Assembly: GCA_003131945.1 (NCBI GenBank)
Contig: PKWD01000472.1
Location: forward strand, 10,025 to 15,562
Direction of reading: 5' to 3'
DNA length: 5,538 nucleotides
Origin: Acidimicrobiaceae bacterium
GTDB taxonomy: Bacteria; Actinomycetota; Acidimicrobiia; Acidimicrobiales; UBA8190
The notes under the pieces are model-generated. The model had not been told where the DNA came from, did no database searches, and saw nothing but the letters and a program-made list of their open reading frames with translations. The position numbers and the translations under genes were made by a program. Positions 1-5,538 of the stretch are shown piece by piece (position 1 is the first letter of the stretch; each line of letters opens with the position of its first letter).

Positions 1-502
1 AGACGGCGTCGACCCCCGGGACCGACACGATGTCCTCCACGTTGTCCACCGCCGTCCGGGTCTCGATCATCACGATGCAGGTCACTTCGCCGTTGGCCCG
101 GGCGAAGTAGTCGGAGCCGGCGTAGAAGTTCGCCCGCAGTGGTCCATAGCTGCGGATGCCCACCGGTGCATAACGACAGGCCGCCACCGCCTCTTCGGCT
201 TCTTCGCGGGTATTGACCATGGGCACGATGATCCCCCAGGCACCGGCGTCGAGACTCTTGCCGATGATGCCGGGCTCGTTCCGGGGGACCCGGACGAGGG
301 GGGCGGTGTCGGTGGAGGAGATGCCCTGGAGCATGTGGACCATCTGGGCGAAGTCGATCATGCCGTGTTGCATGTCGACACAGACCCAATCGAATCCGCT
401 GTGCGCCATGATCTCGGCCGAGAAGCTGCTGGGGACGGTGCACCATCCACCGAGGGCGGCACCTCCCCGGGCCCAGATCGCCCGTAACGGGTTCTCGCGC
501 AT
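1..502 (-). CDS. HpcH/HpaI-family aldolase, 3' end cut by window edge
   Basis: This is the first 167 residues of a class II, metal-dependent 2-oxo acid aldolase of the HpcH/HpaI (citrate lyase beta-like) family, a cytoplasmic TIM-barrel enzyme that reversibly cleaves 2-oxo-3-deoxy or 4-hydroxy-2-oxo acids to pyruvate plus an aldehyde. The visible landmarks are FDWVCVDMQHG (residues 37-47, with D43 and H46), LVRVPRNEPG (69-78, R71), the loop DAGAWGIIVPMVNT (85-98), RSYGPLRA (117-124) and MIET (145-148, E147 as metal ligand). These match D42, H45, R70 and E149 of E. coli HpaI as I remember it. Family members are about 250 residues, so roughly a third, including the second metal-ligand Asp region, lies outside the window. 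The ATG at 502 has a strong GGGGAGG 6 nt upstream. It follows the PfkB kinase by 65 bp on the same strand and probably shares its transcript. The substrate (dehydro-deoxyglucarate, dehydro-rhamnonate or hydroxy-oxo-heptanedioate type) cannot be decided. Confidence 0.93.
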   Translation of the reverse strand, partial: MRENPLRAIWARGGAALGGWCTVPSSFSAEIMAHSGFDWVCVDMQHGMIDFAQMVHMLQGISSTDTAPLVRVPRNEPGIIGKSLDAGAWGIIVPMVNTREEAEEAVAACRYAPVGIRSYGPLRANFYAGSDYFARANGEVTCIVMIETRTAVDNVEDIVSVPGVDAV

Positions 503-508
503 CTCCGT

Positions 509-515
509 CCTCCCC
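509..515 (-). promoter_or_regulatory. Shine-Dalgarno site of the aldolase gene
   Basis: On the minus strand GGGGAGG lies 6 nt before the ATG whose first base is 502. It fixes the aldolase start and shows that this gene has its own ribosome site even if it is co-transcribed with the kinase. Confidence 0.75.
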
Positions 516-567
516 GGTCAGCGAGTGTCAGGCTACGTCATGAGGGAGGCGGGTCGGCCGTGACCCT

Positions 568-1452
568 TCAGTGCTTCGACAGAGGCGAACGCGCTCCGAC
601 GAAGGCCACAGAGGCAGAGGCGTGGGCGACGGCGGTGACGGCCGCCCGGTCGAGAGGTTGTCCGTCGGCCAGGAGCGCAGCCAGCGTACCGACGAAGACG
701 TCTCCGGCGCCGGTGGTGTCGACCACCGGCACCACCGGAGCCGGCACATGGATGCAGCCCCCGGCATCGGCCACCACCGCCCCGAGGGCCCCGAGCGTCA
801 CGATCACGCAGCGGGGTCCGCTGTCCAACAGCGTCGCCGCCCCGTCCTTGGCGCCGGCCGTTCCTAGCACCGGCGAACCGAGCAGCGACGCTGCTTCGTG
901 TTCGTTCACGACCAGGGTATCGGTGCTCTCGAGCAGCGGGACCGGGAGCGGTGAGAACGGTGCCGCGTTCAAAAGGACGCGGGTGGTCGGTCCGCAGAGG
1001 TGCACGGCGGCGGCGACGGTGTCGAGCGGTATCTCGAGCTGGGCCACCAGGACAGAGCTGGCGTTGAGGAGCCCGGCGACCGCTTCGACGTCGCTCACCG
1101 CCACCATGGCGTTCGCTCCGGGTACCACGGTCACGGCATTCTCCCCGTCGGGCGTGACCGTGATGAAGGCGGCGCCGGTGGCCACGCCCGTGGTGGCCGT
1201 CACCAGTGAGACATCGACACCGCTTCGCTGGAGGTCCTTTCGCTGGGCGATTCCGGCGGCGTCGGATCCCACCCGGGCGAGCAAGGTGACAGCGGCGCCG
1301 CACCGGGCCGCCGCCACGGCCTGATTGGCGCCCTTACCGCCGCCACGGATGTCGAGGGTGCCGCCGGTGACGGTCTCTCCCGCTCCAGGGCGATGATCGA
1401 CGGTCAGGACATAGTCTTGATTGACCGAGCCGACCACGAAGATGCTGCCCAT
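568..1452 (-). CDS. Ribokinase-like PfkB-family carbohydrate kinase
   Basis: This 294-aa protein (E. coli RbsK is 309) is a cytoplasmic ATP-dependent sugar kinase of the PfkB family, closest in motif content to ribokinase. The N-terminal strand VVGSVNQDYVL (6-16) carries N11 and D13. The family signature GGGKGANQAVAAARCG (37-52) carries K40 and N43. QLEIP (138-142) carries E140, NEHEA (183-187) is the Mg/ATP-side motif, TLGALGA (219-225) is the nucleotide-binding turn, and DTTGAGD (245-251) ends with the catalytic base D251. These residues parallel the ribose contacts I recall for RbsK (N14, D16, K43, N46, E143, D255), so a pentose or similar substrate is plausible. Ribose itself is not proven, because no ribose transporter, RbsD or LacI regulator is in view; I therefore give no gene symbol. 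The C-terminus ends soon after the GARSP segment, slightly shorter than RbsK. The aldolase follows 65 bp downstream, and the oxygenase gene diverges from 1494. Confidence 0.93.
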   Translation of the reverse strand: MGSIFVVGSVNQDYVLTVDHRPGAGETVTGGTLDIRGGGKGANQAVAAARCGAAVTLLARVGSDAAGIAQRKDLQRSGVDVSLVTATTGVATGAAFITVTPDGENAVTVVPGANAMVAVSDVEAVAGLLNASSVLVAQLEIPLDTVAAAVHLCGPTTRVLLNAAPFSPLPVPLLESTDTLVVNEHEAASLLGSPVLGTAGAKDGAATLLDSGPRCVIVTLGALGAVVADAGGCIHVPAPVVPVVDTTGAGDVFVGTLAALLADGQPLDRAAVTAVAHASASVAFVGARSPLSKH

Positions 1453-1493
1453 CGCCTGTCAATAGAACCACGTCGATGCGGGAAGGGCTGAAG
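1453..1493. other. 41-bp divergent intergenic control region
   Basis: Only 41 bp separate the kinase ATG (first base 1452, minus) from the preferred oxygenase ATG (1494, plus). A full sigma-70 promoter plus leader for both directions cannot fit without reaching into coding sequence, so the promoters must overlap each other or the genes, or the kinase mRNA may have little or no leader. A TTGACA hexamer occurs on the minus strand at about 1456-1461, but it lies only a few bases before the kinase ATG and cannot be the -35 box of that gene. I see no clear operator palindrome here. Confidence 0.5.
1481..1487 (+). promoter_or_regulatory. Shine-Dalgarno site that selects the 1494 start
   Basis: GGAAGGG lies 6 nt upstream of the ATG at 1494. 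The in-frame ATG at 1476 would place this purine run inside the coding sequence and has no comparable site before it, so the inner ATG is preferred. Confidence 0.65.
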
Positions 1494-2333
1494 ATGAACG
1501 ACCCGATCGACCGGCATCCCTGGAACACCGGTTTCGTCCCCATCGTCCCGGACACGCCACCCACGACCGTGAGCGACGCCGAACGACGCTCGTTCCTACG
1601 CGACGGGTACCTGGTGGTGGACCACGTGCTCGAGGCCGAGGCGCTGGCGGCGGTCACCGGTGAGCTCGACGCCCTGGAAGCCACCGTCGACGATTTCCTC
1701 GCCACCCAGCAGGGCGGTCGCTTCCACATCGCCGAGCAGGGAGCCATCACGTTCAGTCCCCACGCCGTGCTCACGTCGCCGGCGGCCCGGGCGGCCGTCC
1801 GCCACCCCACTCTGGTCGGATTGTGCCGGGACCTGCTCGGGCCCGACGTCAACCTCTACTGGGACCAGGCCGTGTACAAGAAAACGGAGAAGCGGCGCCG
1901 GTTCCCCTGGCACCAGGACAACGGCTACACGTTCGTCGAGCCCCAGATGTACCTCACATGCTGGGTGGCCCTCACCGACGCCACGACCGACAACGGGTGC
2001 CCGTGGATCGTCCCCGGGGCGCACAGCCACGGGACCCTCCGACACCGCTGGGTCGACCCCATCGGCTGGCAGTGCTTCGACGGCCCCGCCGGGGCTGTCG
2101 CCGCCCCGGTAGCGGCCGGCGGGGCGGTCGTCTTCTCGTCGGTCACGCCCCACATGACCGGGCCCAATGTGACGAGCGCCGTACGCAAGGCGTACATCGT
2201 GCAGTACGCGGTCGACGGCACGGAGCTCCTCCAGGTCGATGCGGGCGTTGGACCACCGCGGCGCCGGATCCGCCAGGACGATCCCGATCGGCAGTTCCCG
2301 GTCCTGCGCCACGGCGAGGCGCTGGCGCCGTGA
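1494..2333 (+). CDS. Phytanoyl-CoA dioxygenase (PhyH) family Fe(II)/2-oxoglutarate oxygenase
   Basis: This 279-aa cytoplasmic enzyme belongs to the PhyH branch of the Fe(II)/2-oxoglutarate-dependent dioxygenases, which hydroxylate a substrate while decarboxylating 2-oxoglutarate to succinate. An N-terminal FLRDGYLVVDHVL (34-46) is typical of the family. The iron triad is visible as WHQDN (139-143; H140 and D142) and TPHMTGPN (218-225; H220). The 2-oxoglutarate carboxylate anchor is R231 in VRKAYIVQY. The segment DNGCPWIVPGAHSHG (166-180) is the usual strand before the distal His. All catalytic residues are present and the length is normal, so the enzyme should be active. An upstream in-frame ATG at 1476 would add six residues (MREGLK), but the ribosome site favours 1494. 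PhyH substrates range from acyl-CoAs to amino acids (ectoine hydroxylase) and natural products, and nothing here fixes one. The alpha/beta hydrolase follows by 22 bp, suggesting a two-gene operon. Confidence 0.93.
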   Translation: MNDPIDRHPWNTGFVPIVPDTPPTTVSDAERRSFLRDGYLVVDHVLEAEALAAVTGELDALEATVDDFLATQQGGRFHIAEQGAITFSPHAVLTSPAARAAVRHPTLVGLCRDLLGPDVNLYWDQAVYKKTEKRRRFPWHQDNGYTFVEPQMYLTCWVALTDATTDNGCPWIVPGAHSHGTLRHRWVDPIGWQCFDGPAGAVAAPVAAGGAVVFSSVTPHMTGPNVTSAVRKAYIVQYAVDGTELLQVDAGVGPPRRRIRQDDPDRQFPVLRHGEALAP

Positions 2334-2355
2334 CGGTGGGTAACGTGCGGGGATC

Positions 2356-3033
2356 GTGGAGCACCCCATACCGATCGCCCTGGTGCACGGCTTCGCCTCG
2401 TCGTTCGACCACACGTGGCGCAAGAACGGCTGGGTCGACATCCTGGGGGACCTGGGCCGGCCGTTGGTGCCGGTGGATCTGCTCGGACACGGCACCGCCC
2501 CGCACCCCACCGACGCCGACGCCTACGGCGAGGTGGAGGAGTTGGTCAACCGGGCGTTGCCCGAAGGCGCCCTCGACGCGGTGGGATTCTCCGCCGGCGC
2601 CAGCGTCCTGTTGCACCTGGCCGTGGACCACCCCGGTCGCTTCCGGCGTCTGGCGCTGCTCGGGTTGGGGGACAACGTGTTCGGCGGGGCGGCGCCCATG
2701 CTCACGGTCGACGCCCTGGAGGGCCGTACCGGGCCCGAGGACGTGCAGGGCCGGCTCTTCCGCCGCCTGGCGGAGTCGGCCGGCAACGAGCCCGAAGCAC
2801 TGGTGGCCTTCCTGCGCCGACCCCCCCGGCTGTTGACAGAGCCGGAGCTGGCGACCGTGGACTGCCCGGTGCTGGTGCTGCTGGGCGATCGGGACTTCAT
2901 CGGGGGAGCCGACCGGCTGGTGGCCGCCTTGTCTGAGGGGTCGTTCGTCAGTCTGCGCGGCGTGGACCATTTCGCCACGCCGTCGGACTTCGGGGCCATC
3001 GACGCCGTGATGCGCTTTCTCGAGGGAGCCTGA
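2356..3033 (+). CDS. Alpha/beta hydrolase fold protein
   Basis: This 225-aa protein has a complete alpha/beta hydrolase catalytic layout. LVHGF (9-13) is the oxyanion-hole strand, PVDLLGHG (39-46) is the beta-4 region, and GFSAGAS (77-83) is the nucleophile elbow with S79. GDRDF (177-181) supplies the acid, most likely D180, and GVDHFATP (202-209) supplies H205. It is a little shorter than typical 250-300 aa members, with a reduced cap region between about residues 110 and 160. There is no signal peptide, so it is cytoplasmic. The start is the GTG at 2356. A stop codon (TAA at 2341) closes the frame just upstream and the next in-frame start-like codon would cut into the first core strand. The GGGGA at 2349-2352/3 is unusually close to the start (2-3 nt), so translation may be coupled to the oxygenase gene that ends 22 bp before. 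Esterase, thioesterase, lactonase or C-C hydrolase activity are all possible. Confidence 0.9.
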   Translation: MEHPIPIALVHGFASSFDHTWRKNGWVDILGDLGRPLVPVDLLGHGTAPHPTDADAYGEVEELVNRALPEGALDAVGFSAGASVLLHLAVDHPGRFRRLALLGLGDNVFGGAAPMLTVDALEGRTGPEDVQGRLFRRLAESAGNEPEALVAFLRRPPRLLTEPELATVDCPVLVLLGDRDFIGGADRLVAALSEGSFVSLRGVDHFATPSDFGAIDAVMRFLEGA

Positions 3034-3036
3034 CGA

Positions 3037-3069
3037 CGGCGTCCTCTCCCTCGTCCTCGGAGGACGCCG
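3037..3069. terminator. Stem-loop between convergent genes, candidate bidirectional terminator
   Basis: CGGCGTCCTC (3037-3046) and GAGGACGCCG (3060-3069) are perfect 10-bp inverted arms around a 13-nt loop. The structure begins 3 bp after the hydrolase stop and ends 12 bp before the stop of the oppositely oriented small secreted-protein gene. There is no T-tract on either side, so it is not a classical intrinsic terminator. In high-GC actinobacteria stem-loops without a U-tract are often proposed to act as terminators or 3'-end stabilisers; that role is inference. Confidence 0.5.
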
Positions 3070-3081
3070 GTGGCGCCGATC

Positions 3082-3327
3082 TCAGCGTGCGTGTCGTGGA
3101 ACGGTGGCGTACCACGTCCCCCCCTCGGTGATCATGCCGCCATCGGTGTAGTTGTAAATTCCCACCGCACTCACGGTGGATGGAACGCCGTGTCCGGTCG
3201 TGCCCGGCGTGGCGGCGGAATGGTGGCTCGCCGCCAGCGCCGGGGTCACACCGACGGCTCCCCAACTGAGAAGGGCAACCGTCCCACTCCCGAAGAACAG
3301 ACCCACTGGCCGGCCCCGACGCTTCAT
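3082..3327 (-). CDS. Small secreted protein of unknown function (81 aa)
   Basis: I do not recognise this protein. From the ATG at 3327 it has a clear Sec-type signal peptide: the charged start MKRRGRP, a hydrophobic core of about residues 8-27, and an A-x-A type cleavage site at PALA/AS (A32/A33). The mature part would be only about 49 residues. It begins His/Ala/Thr-rich (ASHHSAATPGTTGHG) and ends in a Gly/Tyr/Thr-rich stretch containing GIYNYTDGG and GGTWYATVP. There is no Cys, so it is neither a lipoprotein nor disulfide-bonded. The start is set by a near-perfect ribosome site; an in-frame ATG at 3384 would add 19 Gly-rich residues ahead of the signal peptide and is unlikely. It lies 100 bp downstream of the neocarzinostatin-like lipoprotein gene on the same strand. 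The signal peptide together with the ribosome site makes this a credible gene rather than a chance frame. Confidence 0.75.
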   Translation of the reverse strand: MKRRGRPVGLFFGSGTVALLSWGAVGVTPALAASHHSAATPGTTGHGVPSTVSAVGIYNYTDGGMITEGGTWYATVPRHAR

Positions 3328-3333
3328 TCCCCC

Positions 3334-3339
3334 ACCTCC
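3334..3339 (-). promoter_or_regulatory. Shine-Dalgarno site of the small secreted protein
   Basis: On the minus strand GGAGGT lies exactly 6 nt before the ATG whose first base is 3327. It rules in this inner start over the longer frame opening at 3384. Confidence 0.8.
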
Positions 3340-3408
3340 ACACTCGCCGCCGCCAACGGACGGGACGAGCGGATGGTGGCTCATTGACGTCAGGCCGTAC
3401 CGGGCGAG

Positions 3409-3440
3409 CGGTCACGAGAAGGCACGGTCAGGAGAAGGCA
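3409..3440. repeat. 16-bp tandem duplication across the lipoprotein stop codon
   Basis: Positions 3409-3424 and 3425-3440 are two adjacent copies of a 16-bp unit, CGGTCA(C/G)GAGAAGGCA, identical at 15 of 16 positions. On the coding (minus) strand the upstream copy encodes the last residues (AFS) and the TGA stop at 3430-3428; the downstream copy repeats the same bases, including a second TGA, in non-coding sequence. It looks like a recent small slippage duplication. The rest of the 100-bp spacer down to 3328 holds the ribosome site of the next gene and an 8-bp palindrome TGACGTCA (3385-3392), with nothing else I can name. Confidence 0.8.
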
Positions 3441-3895
3441 ATGTTGGCGGTCGCCACGGCGTTGGGGTTGGCCGACCCCGCTTGGGCCACCGACACGATG
3501 CAACCCGGCTTCGCGGTGCAGACGATGTTGTTCTGCCCGAACGGCCCGAGAGCGACCGGAAATGTGGCCGACACGGTGCCCGTGGCGCTGGCGGTGGTGA
3601 CCTTGATGGCGCCCAGGTCGCAGTCGCCCGCCCCGGTCTGGGCCCCCTTGTTGGCGCACTCGGTGATTCCGAGCTGTTCGTTGGCCGGGTACTTCGATCC
3701 CGTGATGGACACCGTCTGGCCGTTGGTGAGGCCGGTGTTCGGCGTGATCGTCATCTTCGGTCCGGCCACCGTTGTCGTCGTGGCCTTGGCCTTCGTCGTG
3801 GTGGTGGTGGTGGCCGCCTTGTTGTTGCTGCTGCAGGCGGCCAACCCCACCACCATCCCGAGAACGACGAACGTCAGTTGCAGAGTTCTCTTCAC
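3428..3895 (-). CDS. Lipoprotein with neocarzinostatin-like domain
   Basis: Read from the GTG at 3895, this is a 155-aa exported lipoprotein. The signal peptide starts VKRTLQ (the initial GTG read as Met), runs through a hydrophobic core and ends in the lipobox GLAAC, with C21 as the lipidated residue. A flexible Thr/Ala/Lys linker follows (residues 22-45), then a beta-rich domain (46-155). That domain follows the neocarzinostatin (enediyne apoprotein) pattern: ITPNTGLTNGQTVSITGS (50-67) at its start, a first Cys pair C80 (ITECA) and C92 (GDCD), a VTTASATGTVSATF strand (99-112), a second close pair C126/C132 (IVCTAKPGC), and a closing strand ATANIAFS. Spacing fits the two disulfides of that fold. 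Family membership is by recalled pattern, not alignment. No enediyne polyketide genes are present, so an antibiotic carrier role is unlikely; a surface or ligand-binding role is a guess. It sits 68 bp after the ABC ATPase gene and before the small secreted protein. Confidence 0.82.
   Translation of the reverse strand: MKRTLQLTFVVLGMVVGLAACSSNNKAATTTTTTKAKATTTTVAGPKMTITPNTGLTNGQTVSITGSKYPANEQLGITECANKGAQTGAGDCDLGAIKVTTASATGTVSATFPVALGPFGQNNIVCTAKPGCIVSVAQAGSANPNAVATANIAFS
3770..3811 (-). repeat. Low-complexity Thr-codon runs in the lipoprotein linker
   Basis: Six consecutive Thr codons (residues 29-34, bases 3811-3794, mostly ACC then ACG) and four more (residues 39-42, bases 3781-3770) flank KAKA. 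The run forms an extended, probably cell-wall-spanning tether between the lipid anchor and the folded domain. Trinucleotide runs of this kind can change length by slippage without breaking the frame. Confidence 0.75.
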
Positions 3896-3902
3896 TTTCT
3901 TT

Positions 3903-3909
3903 CTCCCCT
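3903..3909 (-). promoter_or_regulatory. Shine-Dalgarno site that selects the GTG start of the lipoprotein
   Basis: On the minus strand AGGGGAG lies 7 nt before the GTG whose first base is 3895. Together with the signal peptide that begins there, it excludes the longer frame from an ATG at 4042, which would run 79 bp inside the ATPase gene and bury the export signal. Confidence 0.75.
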
Positions 3910-3963
3910 CTTTGGTATGGACTTGTCGTCTTTGCTGATCCGGATCTGCTCCAGGCACGGGTC

Positions 3964-5538
3964 CTATCTCTCGGAGTGGGCGGAGAGGTGCACCACCGAT
4001 GCACCGGCGAGGACAGGGCCGGCGGTGTGCAGATGGCACCACACCGTGGTCCCGTCACCGGTCGTCATCGGTGGCGGGTCCACGTCGGCGCACACCGTCA
4101 TGGCGTAGGGGCACCGGGTGTGGAACCGGCATCCCGACGGCGGGTTCAGTGGGCTCGGGATGTCACCTTGGAGGACGATCCGTTGGCGCCGGTGCTGCTC
4201 GGCCGGGTCGGGCACCGGGATGGCCGACAGCAGCGCCTCGGTGTACGGGTGTGTCGGCCTGGTGTAGACGCTCTCGGCCGGTCCGATCTCGACGATGCGT
4301 CCGAGGTACATGACGGCGATGCGGTCGCTTATGTGACGCACGACCGACAGGTCGTGGGCGATGAAGAGACATGTCAGGCCCAGCCGGTCCTGGAGCTCGT
4401 CGAGCAGGTTGATCACCTGGGACTGGGTCGACACGTCCAGCGAGCTCACGGGCTCGTCGCAGATGAGCAGGTCGGGGGACAGCGCCAGGGCCCGGGCCAC
4501 GGCGATCCTCTGGCGTTGACCACCGGAGAACTCGTGGGGGTAGCGCGCCATGGTGCGCGGGTCGAGGCCGACCTCGTCGAGGAGCTCCGCCACCCGTGCG
4601 TCGCGGGCGCGGCCGTGCAGGTCCTCATGGACCTCCAAGGGTTCTCCCACGGTCTCGGCCACGGTGGCACGCGGGTCGAGCGAGGAATAGGGGTCCTGGA
4701 ACACGATCTGCATGCGCCGCCGGGTCCGGCGCAGCTCCGTCTTCCCGAGGGCGGTGATGTCCAGATCAGCGAGCATGACGCGGCCGGCACTGGGCTCGAT
4801 GAGCCGCAGCACGAGACGGGCCGTGGTGGATTTGCCCGAGCCGCTCTCGCCCACGAGGCCGAGCGTCTGGCCTTCGGTGATGGAGAAGCTGACCCCGTCG
4901 ACGGCCCGGATGTGGCCGACCACACGCCGCAGGACACGGGACTGGACCGGGAAACCGACGGCCAGATCACGCACGTCGAGAAGCGGTGCCGGATCCTGGG
5001 GGGCCATGGCTTGCTCGGAGGCGGGCTCGAGGTTCACGGCGGCCAGTGCCGCTCTCCACGGTGTGCCAGAAAGGGTGAGCTCTGCCTGGCGCAGGCAGCG
5101 GGACCCGTTCACGAGAACGGGCGGCGCCGCCGTGCAGGCGTCGATGACGTAGCCGCAGCGGGGGTGGAAGCGGCACCCGCCGGGGAACTCTCCGGGCCGG
5201 GGGACCTGGCCCGGGATCACCTTGAGGGGCTGGCCCACCGGCGCCACCTGGGGCATCGATGCCATGAGCGCTTCGCTGTAGGGATGGCGGGGGCGCCCGA
5301 ACACCTCCTGCACCGTGGCCTCCTCGACCGTCTGGCCGGCGTAGAGCACCGTGATGCGGTCGCCGATCTCCGCCACCACGCCGAGGTCATGGGTGACGAA
5401 GAGGATGGCCATACCGAGCTCGCGCTGCAGCCGGCCCAGGAGGTCGAGCACCTGGGCCTGAATGGTGACATCGAGAGCGGTGGTGGGCTCGTCGGCGATG
5501 AGCAGCTTGGGCTCGCAGGCGAGGGCCATGGCGATCAT
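3964..5538 (-). CDS. Fused double-ATPase subunit of an oligopeptide/dipeptide ABC transporter, 5' end cut by window edge
   Basis: The last 524 residues of a protein with two ABC ATPase domains of the DppD/DppF (Opp, nickel/peptide) type in one chain, which energise import of peptides or similar solutes from the cytoplasmic face. The first domain is cut: only its Walker B and D-loop [12 protein letters not shown] (12-23), H-loop THD (49-51) and C-terminal extension HPYSEAL (85-91) with Cys motif GCRFHPRC remain. The second is complete: Walker [10 protein letters not shown] (230-238), Q-loop [11 protein letters not shown] (280-290), signature FSGGQRQR (337-344), Walker [13 protein letters not shown] (357-368), H-loop AHD (394-396), then HPYTEAL (430-436) and GCRFHTRC (469-476). 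The frame is open through the linker (about 150-185), so this is a true fusion. The Met at the window edge is internal, since family members have the signature just before it. Permease and binding-protein genes probably lie beyond the right edge. All nucleotide-site motifs in view look intact. Confidence 0.95.
   Translation of the reverse strand: MIAMALACEPKLLIADEPTTALDVTIQAQVLDLLGRLQRELGMAILFVTHDLGVVAEIGDRITVLYAGQTVEEATVQEVFGRPRHPYSEALMASMPQVAPVGQPLKVIPGQVPRPGEFPGGCRFHPRCGYVIDACTAAPPVLVNGSRCLRQAELTLSGTPWRAALAAVNLEPASEQAMAPQDPAPLLDVRDLAVGFPVQSRVLRRVVGHIRAVDGVSFSITEGQTLGLVGESGSGKSTTARLVLRLIEPSAGRVMLADLDITALGKTELRRTRRRMQIVFQDPYSSLDPRATVAETVGEPLEVHEDLHGRARDARVAELLDEVGLDPRTMARYPHEFSGGQRQRIAVARALALSPDLLICDEPVSSLDVSTQSQVINLLDELQDRLGLTCLFIAHDLSVVRHISDRIAVMYLGRIVEIGPAESVYTRPTHPYTEALLSAIPVPDPAEQHRRQRIVLQGDIPSPLNPPSGCRFHTRCPYAMTVCADVDPPPMTTGDGTTVWCHLHTAGPVLAGASVVHLSAHSER

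Noticed and set aside
560..1324. Plus-strand open frame of 254 aa antisense to the kinase
   Set aside because: It is Ala/Thr/Ser-rich with no motifs and lies opposite a kinase with a full set of family motifs; long antisense frames are expected at this GC content.
1596..2510. Minus-strand open frame of 304 aa opposite the oxygenase and hydrolase
   Set aside because: It has Arg/Gly/Pro-rich composition and no recognisable domain, and both plus-strand genes have complete catalytic residues.
1823..2836. Plus-strand 337-aa frame across the oxygenase-hydrolase junction
   Set aside because: It is an Arg/Pro-rich frame-shifted reading of both genes and resembles no protein family.
3385..3392. 8-bp palindrome TGACGTCA in the spacer before the small secreted-protein gene
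   Set aside because: A single short palindrome is expected by chance in a window of this size, and no second copy or promoter context supports it.
3784..3811. GGT/GTC-rich stretch considered as a CRISPR-like or regulatory repeat
   Set aside because: It is fully explained as Thr codons of the lipoprotein linker on the minus strand.
3937..3946. 10-bp palindrome GATCCGGATC upstream of the lipoprotein gene as a possible operator
   Set aside because: It is too short and isolated to call; a mismatch follows immediately outside the core and no promoter elements are clear nearby.
3896..4042. Longer reading of the lipoprotein from an ATG at 4042 (204 aa)
   Set aside because: It would overlap the ATPase gene by 79 bp, has an Arg/Pro-rich N-terminus typical of out-of-frame translation, and places the signal peptide and lipobox internally. 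The GTG at 3895 has its own ribosome site.
4712..5152. Plus-strand 146-aa frame inside the ATPase gene
   Set aside because: It is antisense to the linker and Walker A region of the second ATPase domain and has no domain of its own.

Overview
The window is a dense, high-GC bacterial chromosome segment with seven protein genes and almost no spare sequence. The GC-rich codon use, GTG starts on two genes, a Thr-rich lipoprotein linker and a neocarzinostatin-type domain all suggest an actinomycetote, possibly an Acidimicrobiia-like lineage. That placement is inference; there is no rRNA or other marker gene here. I see no tRNA, rRNA, CRISPR array, insertion sequence or phage gene.

Left part (1-1452, minus strand): a ribokinase-like PfkB sugar kinase is followed 65 bp downstream by an HpcH/HpaI-family class II aldolase that runs off the left edge. 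The pair looks like a small carbon-catabolic operon: one enzyme phosphorylates a sugar or sugar derivative and the other cleaves or forms a 2-oxo acid aldol.

Middle (1494-3033, plus strand): a phytanoyl-CoA-dioxygenase-family Fe(II)/2-oxoglutarate oxygenase is followed 22 bp later by a small alpha/beta hydrolase. This pair diverges from the kinase across only 41 bp, so the two operons may share a compact control region. A 10-bp perfect inverted repeat lies just after the hydrolase, where transcription from the two strands converges.

Right part (3082-5538, minus strand): in transcription order there is a fused double-ATPase subunit of a DppD/DppF-type oligopeptide ABC transporter (5' end outside the window), then a short lipoprotein with a neocarzinostatin-like domain, then an 81-aa secreted protein of unknown function. 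The last two are best read from starts well inside their longest open frames, because the Shine-Dalgarno sites and export signals sit there.

Most of the window is ordinary metabolism and transport. The parts most worth a second look are the neocarzinostatin-like lipoprotein next to the peptide transporter, the orphan secreted protein after it, a 16-bp tandem duplication across the lipoprotein stop codon, and the kinase/aldolase and oxygenase/hydrolase pairs, whose substrates cannot be read from sequence. I found no convincing wholly new system.
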